A stretch of 64,000 bases of DNA, from positions 3,782,001 to 3,846,000 of the forward strand of contig NZ_CP183332.1 of assembly GCF_048541825.1 (NCBI RefSeq). Direction: 5' to 3'. This stretch comes from Caulobacter sp048541825 (lineage in GTDB: Bacteria; Pseudomonadota; Alphaproteobacteria; Caulobacterales; Caulobacteraceae). The translations under genes were made by a program, and so were the position numbers. Under the pieces are notes generated by a model. That model was not told the DNA's origin, made no database searches, and saw only the letters and a list, made by a program, of their open reading frames with translations. Shown piece by piece: positions 23,792-32,751 of this stretch (its first letter is position 1; the number at the start of each line of letters is the position of its first letter).

Positions 23792-24936
23792 TGTCTCGCC
23801 TTGGTCTGATCGCCGTCCTGGCTTCGCTGACCCTGGCGGCCTGTACAACCACCACGCCGCCGCCGATCGCGACCGGTCCCCTTGTCCCGCCGGTCAGCCC
23901 GACCACGCCCGAGACGCCCAGCGTCCCGGTTCTGGGTTTCAGCACCCTGGCCGGCTGGTCCGAGGAAGATCACCTTGCCGCCCTGGACGCCTTCCGCGCC
24001 GGTTGCGGCGTGGCCCGCGAGCAGGAGATGGCCCGGGTCTGCCGTCTGGCCCGCACGGACGGTCCGCGCGACGAAGGGGGCGCCCGCCTGTTCCTGGAAG
24101 CCAATTTCCGGCCGCAGGCCGTGGGCGACCAGGGCCTGCTGACCGCCTATTTCGCCCCGAAATACGATGCGCAGATGTCGCGCTCCGACGCGTTCAGCGC
24201 CCCGGTGCGCGGCGTGCCCTCCGATCTGGTGATGCTGGACCTGGGCGCTTTCGAGCCCAGCTTCGCCGGCAAGAAGGTCACCGGCCGGGTCAAGGGCGGC
24301 AAGTTCGAGCCCTATCCCGACCGCAAGGCCATCGAGGCCTCGCCCATCGACAAGCCCCTGGCCTGGATGCGCCCTGAAGAGCTGTTCTTCCTGCAGATCC
24401 AGGGCTCGGGCATCCTGGTCATGCCTGATGGTCGCCGCCTGCGGGCCGCCTTCGCCGGCGGCAACGGCAAGCCCTTTGTCGGCATCGCCACGGCCATGCG
24501 CGATCGGGGTCTGCTGACCGACAACAACACCTCGGGCGATGCGATCCGCACCTGGCTGGCCGACAATCGCGGGCCCAAGGCCGACGAGATCATGCAGCTG
24601 AACCCGCGCTACATCTTCTTCAAGCTGTCGGATGACGACGGCAAGGAAGCCGTGGGCGCGGCCGGCATACCCTTGCCGGCGGGCCGGGCCATCGCTGTTG
24701 ATCCCAGCCGCCACGCCATGGGCGGCCTCTACTGGCTGGACGCTGCGGCGCCCAAGCTGGCCGGCGCCTTCCCCGCCTATCGCCGCCTGGCCGTGGCGCT
24801 GGACGTGGGCGGCGCGATCAAGGGCGAGGTTCGCGCCGATCTCTATACCGGCAGCGGCTCCAGCGCCGGCGTGGAGGCGGGCCGCGTGCGCCATGACCTG
24901 CGGATGTACCGCCTGGTTCCGATACCGAAGTCATAG
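23791..24936 (+). CDS. mltA: Membrane-bound lytic murein transglycosylase A
   Basis: Cleaves peptidoglycan glycan strands with formation of 1,6-anhydro ends. The 381-residue precursor carries a lipobox LAAC with the lipid Cys at residue 18 and a Thr/Pro-rich linker, then the MltA domain: LTAYFAPKYDA, ELFFLQIQGSGIL, RYIFFKL, and the 3D part with the catalytic Asp around AIAVDPSRHAMGGLYWLDA. Translationally coupled to the Tim44-like gene; the Smr gene starts 4 bases after its stop. Confidence 0.95.
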   Translation: MSRLGLIAVLASLTLAACTTTTPPPIATGPLVPPVSPTTPETPSVPVLGFSTLAGWSEEDHLAALDAFRAGCGVAREQEMARVCRLARTDGPRDEGGARLFLEANFRPQAVGDQGLLTAYFAPKYDAQMSRSDAFSAPVRGVPSDLVMLDLGAFEPSFAGKKVTGRVKGGKFEPYPDRKAIEASPIDKPLAWMRPEELFFLQIQGSGILVMPDGRRLRAAFAGGNGKPFVGIATAMRDRGLLTDNNTSGDAIRTWLADNRGPKADEIMQLNPRYIFFKLSDDDGKEAVGAAGIPLPAGRAIAVDPSRHAMGGLYWLDAAAPKLAGAFPAYRRLAVALDVGGAIKGEVRADLYTGSGSSAGVEAGRVRHDLRMYRLVPIPKS

Positions 24937-24939
24937 GCC

Positions 24940-25494
24940 ATGAAACGGCCGCCGCGACCGGAAGAACTGCGCCTGTGGGGCATGGTGGCCGATACCGTGC
25001 ACGCGCTGCCGGGCGACAAGCCGTTGAAGATGCGGGCCAAGGTCAAGGTCAGGCCGGTCAAGGCTCCCAAGGCCGCGAAGGTTCAGCCCACGCACCTGGC
25101 CTCGATCGCGCCGCTGCGCATCGATCCGGCCGAGATCCGGCCCGCCCCGGTCAGGACCCCGAAGTCGGCGCCCGGCCATATCGAGCCCAATCGCCGCAAG
25201 CGCCTGATCAAGGAACACGATCCGATCGGCGCGCGACTGGACATGCATGGCTTTGACCAGGATCAGGCCCGCCCCGCCCTGGAGGGCTTCATCCGCCGCG
25301 CCTATGCCGATGGGCATCGCGCCGTGCTGATCATCACCGGCAAGGGCAAGATCGGCCACGGGGTGCTGAAGAAGCACACGCCGGAATGGCTGGCCTCACC
25401 AGCCCTGCGCGAGATGATTGCCGGGGTGTCACAGGCCGACCAGCGACATGGAGGCGAGGGCGCGCTGTACGTGGCGCTGAAGCGGCGGACCTAG
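24940..25494 (+). CDS. Smr domain protein
   Basis: A 184-residue protein: a basic, Pro/Lys-rich first half, then a Smr (small MutS-related) domain from about residue 99 with LDMHGFDQDQA and IITGKGKIGHGVLK, the DNA/RNA nicking motifs of the family. The role of stand-alone Smr proteins is not settled. It ends the tim44-mltA-smr operon; a palindromic intergenic repeat that could stop transcription follows 25 bp later. Confidence 0.9.
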   Translation: MKRPPRPEELRLWGMVADTVHALPGDKPLKMRAKVKVRPVKAPKAAKVQPTHLASIAPLRIDPAEIRPAPVRTPKSAPGHIEPNRRKRLIKEHDPIGARLDMHGFDQDQARPALEGFIRRAYADGHRAVLIITGKGKIGHGVLKKHTPEWLASPALREMIAGVSQADQRHGGEGALYVALKRRT

Positions 25495-25519
25495 GGCGCG
25501 CTCAGGCTCACATCAAGCT

Positions 25520-25653
25520 CCGTCATTCCCGCCCTTGTGGCGGGAACCCCTGTTTCAGCTGACACATGAAGAGCCAGCGAAGTGCGCAGGCACTTCGCCC
25601 CTGCTGCACCTGCGGCGGTACGAGGGGTTCACGCCATAAGGGCGGGAATGACG
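25520..25653. repeat. Large palindromic intergenic repeat (copy 1)
   Basis: A 134-bp element between the convergent smr and hisE genes. The left arm 25520-25565 and right arm 25624-25653 share the inverted ATTCCCGCCCTT / AAGGGCGGGAAT core. The middle holds a 9-bp hairpin GCGAAGTGC / GCACTTCGC. The left arm, reverse-complemented, is nearly identical to 54093-54138, so this is an interspersed family. Candidate REP-like or terminator element. Confidence 0.8.
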
Positions 25654-25675
25654 GAAGAAAAGGTAGAATGTCGGC

Positions 25676-25999
25676 CTACTGAGGCCGAGACGCCTTCTCG
25701 GCGATCCCGGAAGTCCCCTCACGCGCCGCCAGCTTGTCGGCCACCGCGTCGAGCGATACCCCCGAGGCCGCCAGCAGCACCAGCCAGTGGTACAGCAGGT
25801 CAGCGCTTTCCGACGCCAGCGCGTCCGGCCCCTGGGCGACGGCGGCGATCACCGTCTCGACGGCTTCCTCGCCCAGCTTCTTGGCGGCCAGGGACGGATC
25901 AGCCAGCAGCTTGGCGGTGTAGGACGCGGCTGGATCGCCGCCCTTGCGGCTGTCGATCGTGGCGGCCAGGCGCTCGAGGGTTTCGAACAGCTTGCTCAT
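25676..25999 (-). CDS. hisE: Phosphoribosyl-ATP pyrophosphatase
   Basis: Second step of histidine synthesis, removing pyrophosphate from PR-ATP. The 107-residue protein shows LFETLERLAATI, SYTAKLL, the metal-binding KKLGEEAVETVIAA and ESADLLYHWLVLLA of the MazG-like HisE fold. The ATG overlaps the hisF stop (ATGA). Last gene of the leftward his cluster. The C-terminal 15 residues (SGIAEKASRPQ end) are variable. Confidence 0.96.
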   Translation of the reverse strand: MSKLFETLERLAATIDSRKGGDPAASYTAKLLADPSLAAKKLGEEAVETVIAAVAQGPDALASESADLLYHWLVLLAASGVSLDAVADKLAAREGTSGIAEKASRPQ

Positions 26000-26778
26000 G
26001 CCGCGCCCTTCAGGTCGTCGAGGCGCACGGGGATACCGGCGTCGGCCATGGCCCGCTTGGCCTCGCCGATGCTGATTTCGCCGAAGTGGAAGATCGAGGC
26101 GGCGAGCACGGCGGCGGCGTGGCCGTCGCGGGCGGCTTCGACCAGGTGCTCGGTCTTGCCCGCGCCGCCCGAGGCGATCACGGGCACGGAAACCGCGCCG
26201 GTTACAGCCTTCAGCAGGGGAATGTCGTAGCCGATCTTGGCGCCGTCGCGGTCCATCGAGGTCAGCAGGATCTCGCCCGCGCCCCGCTCGACCACCTTGG
26301 CGGCCCAGTCGACGACGTCGAGACCGGTGTCCTTGCGGCCACCATAGGTCCAGACGTTCCAGCCGCTGCCGTCTTCGCGCAGCTTGGCGTCGATGGCCAC
26401 GACCACGCACTGGGCCCCGAAAGCATCCGCGCCGGCGGCGATCAGGTCAGGATTTTCAACGGCGGCGGTATTGGTCGAGACCTTGTCGGCCCCGGCCAGC
26501 AGCAGGCGGCGCATGTCGGCCACCTCGCGCACGCCGCCGCCGACCGAGACCGGCATGAAACAGACCTCGGCGGTGCGGGAAATCACGTCGAGGATCAGGC
26601 CACGGCCTTCGCTGGAGGCGGTGATGTCCAAGAACATCAGCTCGTCGGCCCCGGCCGCGTCATAGGCGCGGGCCTGCTCGACCGGATCGCCGGCGTCGCG
26701 CAGGGCCACGAAATTGACGCCCTTGACCACCCGCCCGTCCTTCACGTCGAGGCAGGGAATGATCCGGGTCTTCAGCAT
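25996..26778 (-). CDS. hisF: Imidazole glycerol phosphate synthase cyclase subunit
   Basis: With HisH it makes imidazole glycerol phosphate and AICAR. A 260-residue TIM barrel beginning LKTRIIPCLDVKDGRVVKG; the two catalytic Asps are in PCLDV and the SMDRDGAK loop. ATG 26778 overlaps the hisA stop; its stop overlaps hisE. The frame is open farther upstream but family length fixes the start. Confidence 0.97.
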   Translation of the reverse strand: MLKTRIIPCLDVKDGRVVKGVNFVALRDAGDPVEQARAYDAAGADELMFLDITASSEGRGLILDVISRTAEVCFMPVSVGGGVREVADMRRLLLAGADKVSTNTAAVENPDLIAAGADAFGAQCVVVAIDAKLREDGSGWNVWTYGGRKDTGLDVVDWAAKVVERGAGEILLTSMDRDGAKIGYDIPLLKAVTGAVSVPVIASGGAGKTEHLVEAARDGHAAAVLAASIFHFGEISIGEAKRAMADAGIPVRLDDLKGAA

Positions 26779-27503
26779 CAGGCCGCCGCCACCATCAGGG
26801 CTTCGGCCGGCTGGATCGTTCCGGCATAGAGCGAGCGGCCCAGGATGGCCCCGGCGATCCTGACGCCGGGACGGGCCTTCAAGCGCTCGATATCGCCCAC
26901 GGCGGCGACGCCGCCCGAGGCGATGACCGGGATCGAGACCGCGTCGGCCAGCTCGCCCACGCCCTCGACATTCACCCCCGTCAGGGCGCCGTCGCGGCTG
27001 ATGTCGGTGATGATCAGGGCCGCCACGCCGGCGTCCTCGAAGCGACGCGACAGGTCGATGGCGGACAGTTCGGAGAGACCGGTCCAGCCGTCGACCGCCA
27101 CCTTGCCGTCGCGCACGTCGACGGCCACGGCGATCTGTTCGGGCCACAGGCGGGCGGCCTTCTTGACCAGTTCCGGATCATGCACGGCGATGGTGCCCAG
27201 GATCACGCGGCTGACGCCGGCCTCGATCCAGGCCTCGATGCCTTCCAGGGTGCGGATGCCGCCGCCCAGTTGCACGGGGATCGAGATCGATTCCAGGATC
27301 GACTGCACGGCGGCTGTATTGACCGACTTACCCTCGATGGCCCCGTTCAGGTCGACCACGTGCAGCCAGGAGAAGCCGTCCTTGACGAAGCGTTCGGCCT
27401 GGTTGGCGGGCGAGGTGTTGAAGACCGTGGCCTTCTCCATGTCGCCGTGCAGCAGACGCACGCACTGGCCGTCCTTCAGGTCGATGGCGGGATAGAGGAT
27501 CAT
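26778..27503 (-). CDS. hisA: Phosphoribosylformimino-5-aminoimidazole carboxamide ribotide isomerase
   Basis: Amadori isomerase of histidine synthesis, a 241-residue TIM barrel with ILYPAIDLKDGQCVRL and, in its second half, ITDISRDGALTGVNV with the second catalytic Asp. ATG 27503 overlaps the hisH stop (ATGA) and fits the family N-terminus; three more codons upstream are open. Sister enzyme of HisF, and coupled to it. Confidence 0.97.
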   Translation of the reverse strand: MILYPAIDLKDGQCVRLLHGDMEKATVFNTSPANQAERFVKDGFSWLHVVDLNGAIEGKSVNTAAVQSILESISIPVQLGGGIRTLEGIEAWIEAGVSRVILGTIAVHDPELVKKAARLWPEQIAVAVDVRDGKVAVDGWTGLSELSAIDLSRRFEDAGVAALIITDISRDGALTGVNVEGVGELADAVSIPVIASGGVAAVGDIERLKARPGVRIAGAILGRSLYAGTIQPAEALMVAAA

Positions 27504-28141
27504 GGGCGCCATTCCAGAAAGTTGGCGAGCAGGGATAGCCCTGCAGCTTGAGATTTCTCGGGGTGGAACTGTACCCCTGCGACATTGTCCTTGACCACCG
27601 CCGCCGTGAACGGGCCGCCGTGGTCAGTGGTCGCCAGGACATCGGCCGGATCGGTCGGCGTCAGGGCGAAGGAGTTGGCGTAGTACATGTGCGCGCCGTT
27701 TTCGACGCCGGAAAACAATGGGTGATCGCGCGTCAGTTGGATCGCGTTCCAGCCCATGTGCGGAATGGTCAGGCTCGGGTCGTTGGGCGCCAGTTTCCTG
27801 ACCTCTCCGGCGATCCAGTCCAGGCCCGGCGTGACGCCGAACTCGAGGCCGCGGGTGGCCAGCAGCTGATGGCCGACGCAGATACCCAGGAACGGCGCGC
27901 CCTTGCGGTGCACGGCCTCGTTCATGGCGTCGTACACGCCCGAGGCGTCAAGGCCGGCGCGGCAGGAGGCGAACGCTCCTACGCCAGGCAGCACAACGCG
28001 GTCGGCGTTTGCCACCAGGGCGGGATCGGCAGTGACAACGATGTCAGCGGCGATCCCCCGGCGACGGGCCGCCTCACGCAGGGCCTTTTGAGCCGAACGC
28101 AGGTTGCCCGACCCGTAATCGATCAGGGCGACGGTCTGCAT
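27500..28141 (-). CDS. hisH: Imidazole glycerol phosphate synthase glutaminase subunit
   Basis: Class I glutamine amidotransferase that supplies ammonia to HisF. The 213-residue protein has DYGSGNLRS at the start, the oxyanion loop PGVGAF, the nucleophile Cys in LGICVGHQLL and the His/Glu pair in VQFHPEKSQ. Lies 12 bp downstream of hisB in the same operon. Confidence 0.97.
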   Translation of the reverse strand: MQTVALIDYGSGNLRSAQKALREAARRRGIAADIVVTADPALVANADRVVLPGVGAFASCRAGLDASGVYDAMNEAVHRKGAPFLGICVGHQLLATRGLEFGVTPGLDWIAGEVRKLAPNDPSLTIPHMGWNAIQLTRDHPLFSGVENGAHMYYANSFALTPTDPADVLATTDHGGPFTAAVVKDNVAGVQFHPEKSQAAGLSLLANFLEWRP

Positions 28142-28153
28142 GAGATCAGTGTC

Positions 28154-28744
28154 CTACAGAACGCCCTTGGTGGAGGGGGCTTGGCCGCCGGTCTTGGGGT
28201 CGATCTCGACCGCCTGACGCAGCGCCCGGGCCAGGGCCTTGAACCCGCTCTCGGCGACGTGGTGGGTGTTGTCGCCGTACAGGGTCTCCAGATGGACGCA
28301 GGCCCCGCAGTTCATGGCGAAGGCGTGGTGGAACTCCTTGAAGAGCTCGGTGTCCATCTCGCCGACCTTGGGCCGCTTGAAATCGACCTTCCAGATCAGA
28401 TAGGGCCGGTTGGACAGATCGATGGCGCAGCGCGTCAGGGTCTCGTCCATCGGGATATAGGCGTGGCCAAAGCGCCGGATGCCCTTGAAGCCTTCCAGCG
28501 CCTTGTTTACGGCCAGGCCCAGCACGATGCCGGTGTCTTCCACCGTGTGGTGCATGTCGATGTGCAGGTCGCCCTTGGTCTCGACCTTGAGGTCGAAGCC
28601 GCCGTGGCGCGCGAAGCTCTCCAGCATATGGTCGTAGAAACCAATGCCGGTGGAGATCGTCGAGACGCCGGTCCCGTCGAGATCGATCCAGACCCGGATC
28701 TGGGTCTCCTTCGTCTCGCGGACCACTTCAGCGGTGCGGGCCAT
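28154..28744 (-). CDS. hisB: Imidazoleglycerol-phosphate dehydratase
   Basis: Manganese enzyme, sixth step of histidine synthesis. The monofunctional 196-residue form has the two His-rich repeats GIGFYDHMLESFARHG / DLHIDMHHTVEDTGI and FKEFHHAFA / GDNTHHVAES. ATG 28744 starts the family homology. It heads hisB-hisH-hisA-hisF-hisE and follows the sugar kinase gene by 8 bp, so the kinase may be in the same transcript. Confidence 0.97.
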   Translation of the reverse strand: MARTAEVVRETKETQIRVWIDLDGTGVSTISTGIGFYDHMLESFARHGGFDLKVETKGDLHIDMHHTVEDTGIVLGLAVNKALEGFKGIRRFGHAYIPMDETLTRCAIDLSNRPYLIWKVDFKRPKVGEMDTELFKEFHHAFAMNCGACVHLETLYGDNTHHVAESGFKALARALRQAVEIDPKTGGQAPSTKGVL

Positions 28745-28752
28745 GGTCTTCC

Positions 28753-29742
28753 TTAGAGTCCGTTTTGGGCCGCGAGGTCCCGCAGGCTGACCTGCGGGCG
28801 CGGACCGTAGTGGGCGATCACCTCTGCGGCCGCCAGGGAGCCCAGCTGGCCGCAAACCGGCAGCGGGCGGCCCTGGGAGAGGCCGTAGAGGAAACCCGCC
28901 GCGTATTGGTCGCCTGCGCCCGTGGTGTCCACGACTTTTTCCACGGGGTAGGCCGAGATTTCATGAATCTGTCCGCCCGCGACCACGACCGAGCCGTGTT
29001 CGCTGCGGGTGACGGCGGCGATGGTGACGCGCTCCGACAGGGCCTTCACGGCAGCGTCGAAATCGTCGGTCTCGAACATCGCGCAGACTTCCGAGGCGTT
29101 GGCGAAGACGATGTCGCACTGGGTTTCGACGAAGCCCAGCAGGGCGGCGCGATGGCGTTCGACCACGAAGCTGTCGGAAAGGGTGATGGCGATCTGGCGG
29201 CTGGAGCCGTGCGCCAGGGCGGCGGCCTTGGCGAAGGCGCGACGGGCTTCGGGCGGATCGAACAGATAGCCTTCGAGATAGGAATATTTGGCGGCTTCGA
29301 TGATGGCGGGATCGACGTCGGCGCTGGTCAGCTCGACGCAGGCGCCCAGATAGGTGCTCATCGTGCGCTGGGCGTCGGCGGTGACATTGATCAGGCTCTG
29401 AGCCGTCGCCGGGCCTTCGGCCAGAGGCGGCGTGGTGAAGGTGGCGCCGATGGCGCGCATGTCGTGGGTGAAGACGCGGCCCAGCTGGTCGTCGGCGACC
29501 TTGCCGATAAAGGCGCCTCGACCGCCGAAGCTGGCGACGCCGGCGACGGTGTTGCCCGCTGAACCGCCAGAAGCCTCGATGCCCGACGCCATGACGTCAT
29601 ACAGGCTGGAGGCGCGCGCCACGTCGATCAGGGCCATCGAGCCCTTCACCAGGCCCTCGCGCTCGAGGAAGGCGTCGTCGCACTGGGCGATGACGTCGAC
29701 GATGGCGTTACCGATGGCGGCGACGTCGTAGAGAGCGGTCAT
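28753..29742 (-). CDS. PfkB family carbohydrate/adenosine kinase
   Basis: A 329-residue ribokinase-type kinase. It has the N-terminal AIGNAIVDVIAQ, the SAGNTVAGVASFGG and GKVADDQLG motifs, and the catalytic DTTGAGDQYAAGFLYG with the base Asp. Members related to this one act on adenosine or other nucleosides; the substrate cannot be fixed by eye. ATG 29742 is chosen over TTG 29754. It lies directly before hisB, a common arrangement in this group, perhaps for co-transcription only. Confidence 0.88.
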   Translation of the reverse strand: MTALYDVAAIGNAIVDVIAQCDDAFLEREGLVKGSMALIDVARASSLYDVMASGIEASGGSAGNTVAGVASFGGRGAFIGKVADDQLGRVFTHDMRAIGATFTTPPLAEGPATAQSLINVTADAQRTMSTYLGACVELTSADVDPAIIEAAKYSYLEGYLFDPPEARRAFAKAAALAHGSSRQIAITLSDSFVVERHRAALLGFVETQCDIVFANASEVCAMFETDDFDAAVKALSERVTIAAVTRSEHGSVVVAGGQIHEISAYPVEKVVDTTGAGDQYAAGFLYGLSQGRPLPVCGQLGSLAAAEVIAHYGPRPQVSLRDLAAQNGL

Positions 29743-29862
29743 GGAGATCGGCAAGCCTTTGAAAGTGCAGGGCGCGAAAAGCGTCTAAGGGGCGGCAAGT
29801 AAAGGAAGCGCGAGGTCAAGGCAACGTGAGGCTTGCCGTGGAACCTGCGCCATTCTAACCGC

Positions 29863-30735
29863 ATGGGCATGACTTCGACGACCGCTGATATCCTGATCCT
29901 GGCGCCCTCCTCGGAAAACACCGCCTATGCCGCCGCCGGCGTGCGGTTGTTCGAGCGGCTTGCCGCCCCGCTGCGCGCTCACGGCCTGACCGTGACGAGC
30001 CAGCCGTGGACCGATCCGGTGGATCCTGACTCCGCCCGGCTGGTGCTGCCCTTGCTGGCCTGGGGCTATCACCTGCGTCAGCCCGCCTGGTTTTCCCAGC
30101 TGGACGCCATGGAGGCGGCGGGCGTCCCGGTGATCAACCCCGTCCCGACCCTGCGCTGGAACACCACCAAGACCTATCTGATCGAGCTGGAGGGGCGCGG
30201 CGCGCCCGTCGTGCCCACCCACGCCCATGATCGGCTGACGCCCGAGGCCCTGGCCGCAGCCTTCGACGCCTTTGGCGTCGACGAGGTGGTGGTCAAGCCG
30301 CAGATTTCCGGGGGTTCGCAGGACACCGTCCGGTTCAAGCGCCACGGAACGCTGGAAGGCGGCCCGCCCGGCGCGGCCTTGATCCAGCCTTTTCTGCCGG
30401 CGGTGGCCGAAGAGGGCGAGCTGTCGCTGTTCTTCTTCGACGGTGCGTTCAGCCACGCCGTTTCCAAGGTGGCGACCGGCGGCGACTTCCGGGTGCAGCC
30501 GCAGTTTGGCGGTCAGATTTCCGGCGTCGCGCCCGAGCCCGAGGCCCTGCATGCGGCGCATATGGTGCTGGAGGCGGCGAGCCTGCCCCTCACCTATGCC
30601 CGCATCGATCTGATCCGGGGCCTGGACCACACCCCGCAGCTGATGGAGCTGGAGGTCATCGAGCCGGACCTGTTCCTGGAGCATGCCCATGACGACGGCG
30701 CGGCGTTCGCGGCGGCGGTGATGGCCAGGCTCTAG
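29863..30735 (+). CDS. ATP-grasp domain protein (RimK-like)
   Basis: A 290-residue protein of the ATP-grasp type: an N-terminal Rossmann-like part, KTYLIELEGRGAPVVPT as the entry to the ATP-binding domain, VVKPQISGGSQDTV as the lysine/glycine-rich loop, and ELEVIEPDLFLE with the metal-binding Glu residues at the C-terminus. Such enzymes join a carboxylate to an amine or thiol using ATP. No substrate can be inferred; the divergent kinase gene gives no hint. Two starts, ATG 29863 and ATG 29869, are possible. Confidence 0.8.
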   Translation: MGMTSTTADILILAPSSENTAYAAAGVRLFERLAAPLRAHGLTVTSQPWTDPVDPDSARLVLPLLAWGYHLRQPAWFSQLDAMEAAGVPVINPVPTLRWNTTKTYLIELEGRGAPVVPTHAHDRLTPEALAAAFDAFGVDEVVVKPQISGGSQDTVRFKRHGTLEGGPPGAALIQPFLPAVAEEGELSLFFFDGAFSHAVSKVATGGDFRVQPQFGGQISGVAPEPEALHAAHMVLEAASLPLTYARIDLIRGLDHTPQLMELEVIEPDLFLEHAHDDGAAFAAAVMARL

Positions 30736-30783
30736 CGGATCGCGAGGGCTGACCTATCTAGGTTGTAACCGCAGGAGTTGCTG

Positions 30784-31488
30784 ATGTCCGACCTGTCCGC
30801 CTTCCCGATCACGACCCGCTGGCCCGCCAAGCATCCCGACCGCCTGCAGCTCTATTCGCTCAACACGCCCAACGGCGTGAAGGCGTCGATCATGCTGGAA
30901 GAGATCGGCCTGCCGTATGAGCCGCACCTGATCGACATTGGCGCGAACGAGACCTGGGTTCCCGAATATTTGTCGCTGAACCCCAATGGCAAGATCCCGG
31001 CGATCCTCGATCCCGACGGTCCGGACGGCCAGGCGTTGGCCCTGTTCGAGTCTGGCGCGATCCTGCTGTATCTGGCGGAAAAGACCGGCAAGCTGCTGCC
31101 TGCCGATCCCGCGCTTCGCTACCAGACGATCCAGTGGGTGTTTTTCCAGGTCGGCGCTGTGGGACCGATGTTCGGGCAACTGGGCTTTTTCCACAGGTTC
31201 GCCGGCAAGGACTATGAGGACAAGCGACCGCGCGACCGCTATGCCGCCGAGAGCAAGCGCTTGCTGGGGGTTCTGGAACAACGCCTGACCGGCCGCGATT
31301 TCATGATGGGCGCCGATTTCACGATCGCCGATATCGCCCTGTTGGGCATGGTGCGTAATCTGGTCGGCCACTACGACGCGGGCGAGCTGGTCGACTATGC
31401 CGACCTGAAGTCCGTTCCGGCATGGCTGGAGCGCTGCCTGGCGCGGCCGGCGGTGCGGCGCGGGCTGGAAATCCCGGCGCGGCCCTAG
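30784..31488 (+). CDS. Glutathione S-transferase family protein (YfcG-like)
   Basis: A 234-residue GST. The thioredoxin-like N-terminal half has LYSLNTPNGVKASIMLEE, with the TPN motif of the nu-class disulfide-bond oxidoreductases (YfcG/YghU), NPNGKIPAI with the cis-Pro, and ESGAILLYLAEKTG. The helical C-terminal half includes FTIADIALLGM. Likely a glutathione-dependent disulfide reductase in the cytoplasm. ATG 30784 has AGGAG 6 bases upstream. Its stop overlaps that of convergent nth. Confidence 0.92.
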   Translation: MSDLSAFPITTRWPAKHPDRLQLYSLNTPNGVKASIMLEEIGLPYEPHLIDIGANETWVPEYLSLNPNGKIPAILDPDGPDGQALALFESGAILLYLAEKTGKLLPADPALRYQTIQWVFFQVGAVGPMFGQLGFFHRFAGKDYEDKRPRDRYAAESKRLLGVLEQRLTGRDFMMGADFTIADIALLGMVRNLVGHYDAGELVDYADLKSVPAWLERCLARPAVRRGLEIPARP

Positions 31489-32180
31489 GCTCCCAGGAAC
31501 AGCTCCCGCGACGGACACAGGTCCGAGATCTTGCAGATCTCGCACCTGGGCTTGCGCGCCACGCACACATAGCGGCCGTGCAGGATCATCCAGTGATGGG
31601 CCCGGGTCTGATAGGGCCCGGGCACGATTCGCATCAAATCCATCTCGACCGTGTCGGGCGTCTTGCCGGCCGACAGCTTCAGACGATGAGCGACGCGGAA
31701 CACATGGGTGTCGACGGCGATGGCCGGCTCGATGTCCAGCTCATTGAGCACCACGCTGGCGGTCTTGCGGCCCACGCCCGGCAGGCTTTCCAGGTCGGCG
31801 CGGTTGAGGGGCACCTGGCCGCCGTGGCGGTCCATCAGCAGGTGGGCCGCAGCGATGACGTTTTTGGCCTTGGTGCGGAAAAGACCGATCGAGGCGATGT
31901 AGCGGATCAGGCCTTCCTCGCCGAGTTCGAGCATCTTCTCGGCGCTGTCGGCGACCTGAAACAGAGGTCCGGTGGCCTTGTTGACTTGGACGTCGGTGGC
32001 CTGGGCCGACAGGGCCACGGCGGTGACCAGCTCATAGGGATTATTGTAGTTGAGCTCGGTCTTGGGCCGCAGCTCCAGGCTCTCGAAGCGGTCGAACAGC
32101 ACGGCGACGCGCTCGCGTTCGGCCGGCGAGATCCGCTTGGTTGCGGGGCGTTTGCGGACCGGTTTTTTCACAAGAGCCAT
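31485..32180 (-). CDS. nth: Endonuclease III
   Basis: DNA glycosylase/AP lyase for oxidised pyrimidines. In 231 residues: the helix-hairpin-helix LPGVGRKT at 133-140 with catalytic Lys139, Asp157 in VDTHVFR, and the four [4Fe-4S] cysteines C206, C213, C216, C222 (C-X6-C-X2-C-X5-C). The N-terminus is basic (KKPVRKRPATKR). ATG 32180 is taken; ATG 32192 is an alternative. Divergent from the DUF2244 gene. Confidence 0.96.
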   Translation of the reverse strand: MALVKKPVRKRPATKRISPAERERVAVLFDRFESLELRPKTELNYNNPYELVTAVALSAQATDVQVNKATGPLFQVADSAEKMLELGEEGLIRYIASIGLFRTKAKNVIAAAHLLMDRHGGQVPLNRADLESLPGVGRKTASVVLNELDIEPAIAVDTHVFRVAHRLKLSAGKTPDTVEMDLMRIVPGPYQTRAHHWMILHGRYVCVARKPRCEICKISDLCPSRELFLGA

Positions 32181-32244
32181 CACAACGACCATGCCGTGAT
32201 GCGGACCCCTCGCCAAGGCGGTGTCGCGCGCCTAAATCTTTCTC

Positions 32245-32751
32245 ATGGCCCAGCCGCTGTACATGGACGCCCTGATCAAGCCCAACCGGTCGCTCAGCCG
32301 GCGCGGGCTGCACGTGGTGCTGGGCGTCGTCGTCGTGTTCAACCTGATGATCGCGGCGTTTCTGCTGGGGGTGGGCGCGCCGCTGGTGCTGCCGTTTCTG
32401 GGCCTGGACGTGGCGGCGATCTGGTTGGCCCTCAACGCCAGCTTCAAGGCGGCTGAACGCAGGGAGCGGGTGCGGGTCACCGCCGAGGCGATCACGGTCA
32501 ACCGGGAGGACGAAAAGGGCGCCCGCGTGGTCTGGACCTCGCCCACCGCCTTCACGGGTGTTGATATCGATCAGCCAGGCGAGCACGAGGCCCGGGTTCG
32601 CCTGCGGATCTATCGCCGCCGCCTGACCGTGGCTCGAGCGCTCAGCCCGCCCGAACGGGTGGAATTCGCCGCCGCTTTGCGGCGCGCCATTCGCGAGGCC
32701 CGCGCCGAACGCTATCCCTTGCCGGGGGCTGGGGCGGGCGCTCAGGCATGA
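32245..32751 (+). CDS. DUF2244 membrane protein
   Basis: A 168-residue inner-membrane protein: two hydrophobic stretches (about residues 22-40 and 44-62) form a hairpin, and the soluble C-terminal part includes RRERVRVTAEAITVNR, all in the DUF2244 pattern. The function is unknown; members are often found beside oxidase or DNA-repair genes. The stop overlaps the ATG of the Ada/Ogt gene (ATGA), so the two are coupled. Confidence 0.88.
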   Translation: MAQPLYMDALIKPNRSLSRRGLHVVLGVVVVFNLMIAAFLLGVGAPLVLPFLGLDVAAIWLALNASFKAAERRERVRVTAEAITVNREDEKGARVVWTSPTAFTGVDIDQPGEHEARVRLRIYRRRLTVARALSPPERVEFAAALRRAIREARAERYPLPGAGAGAQA

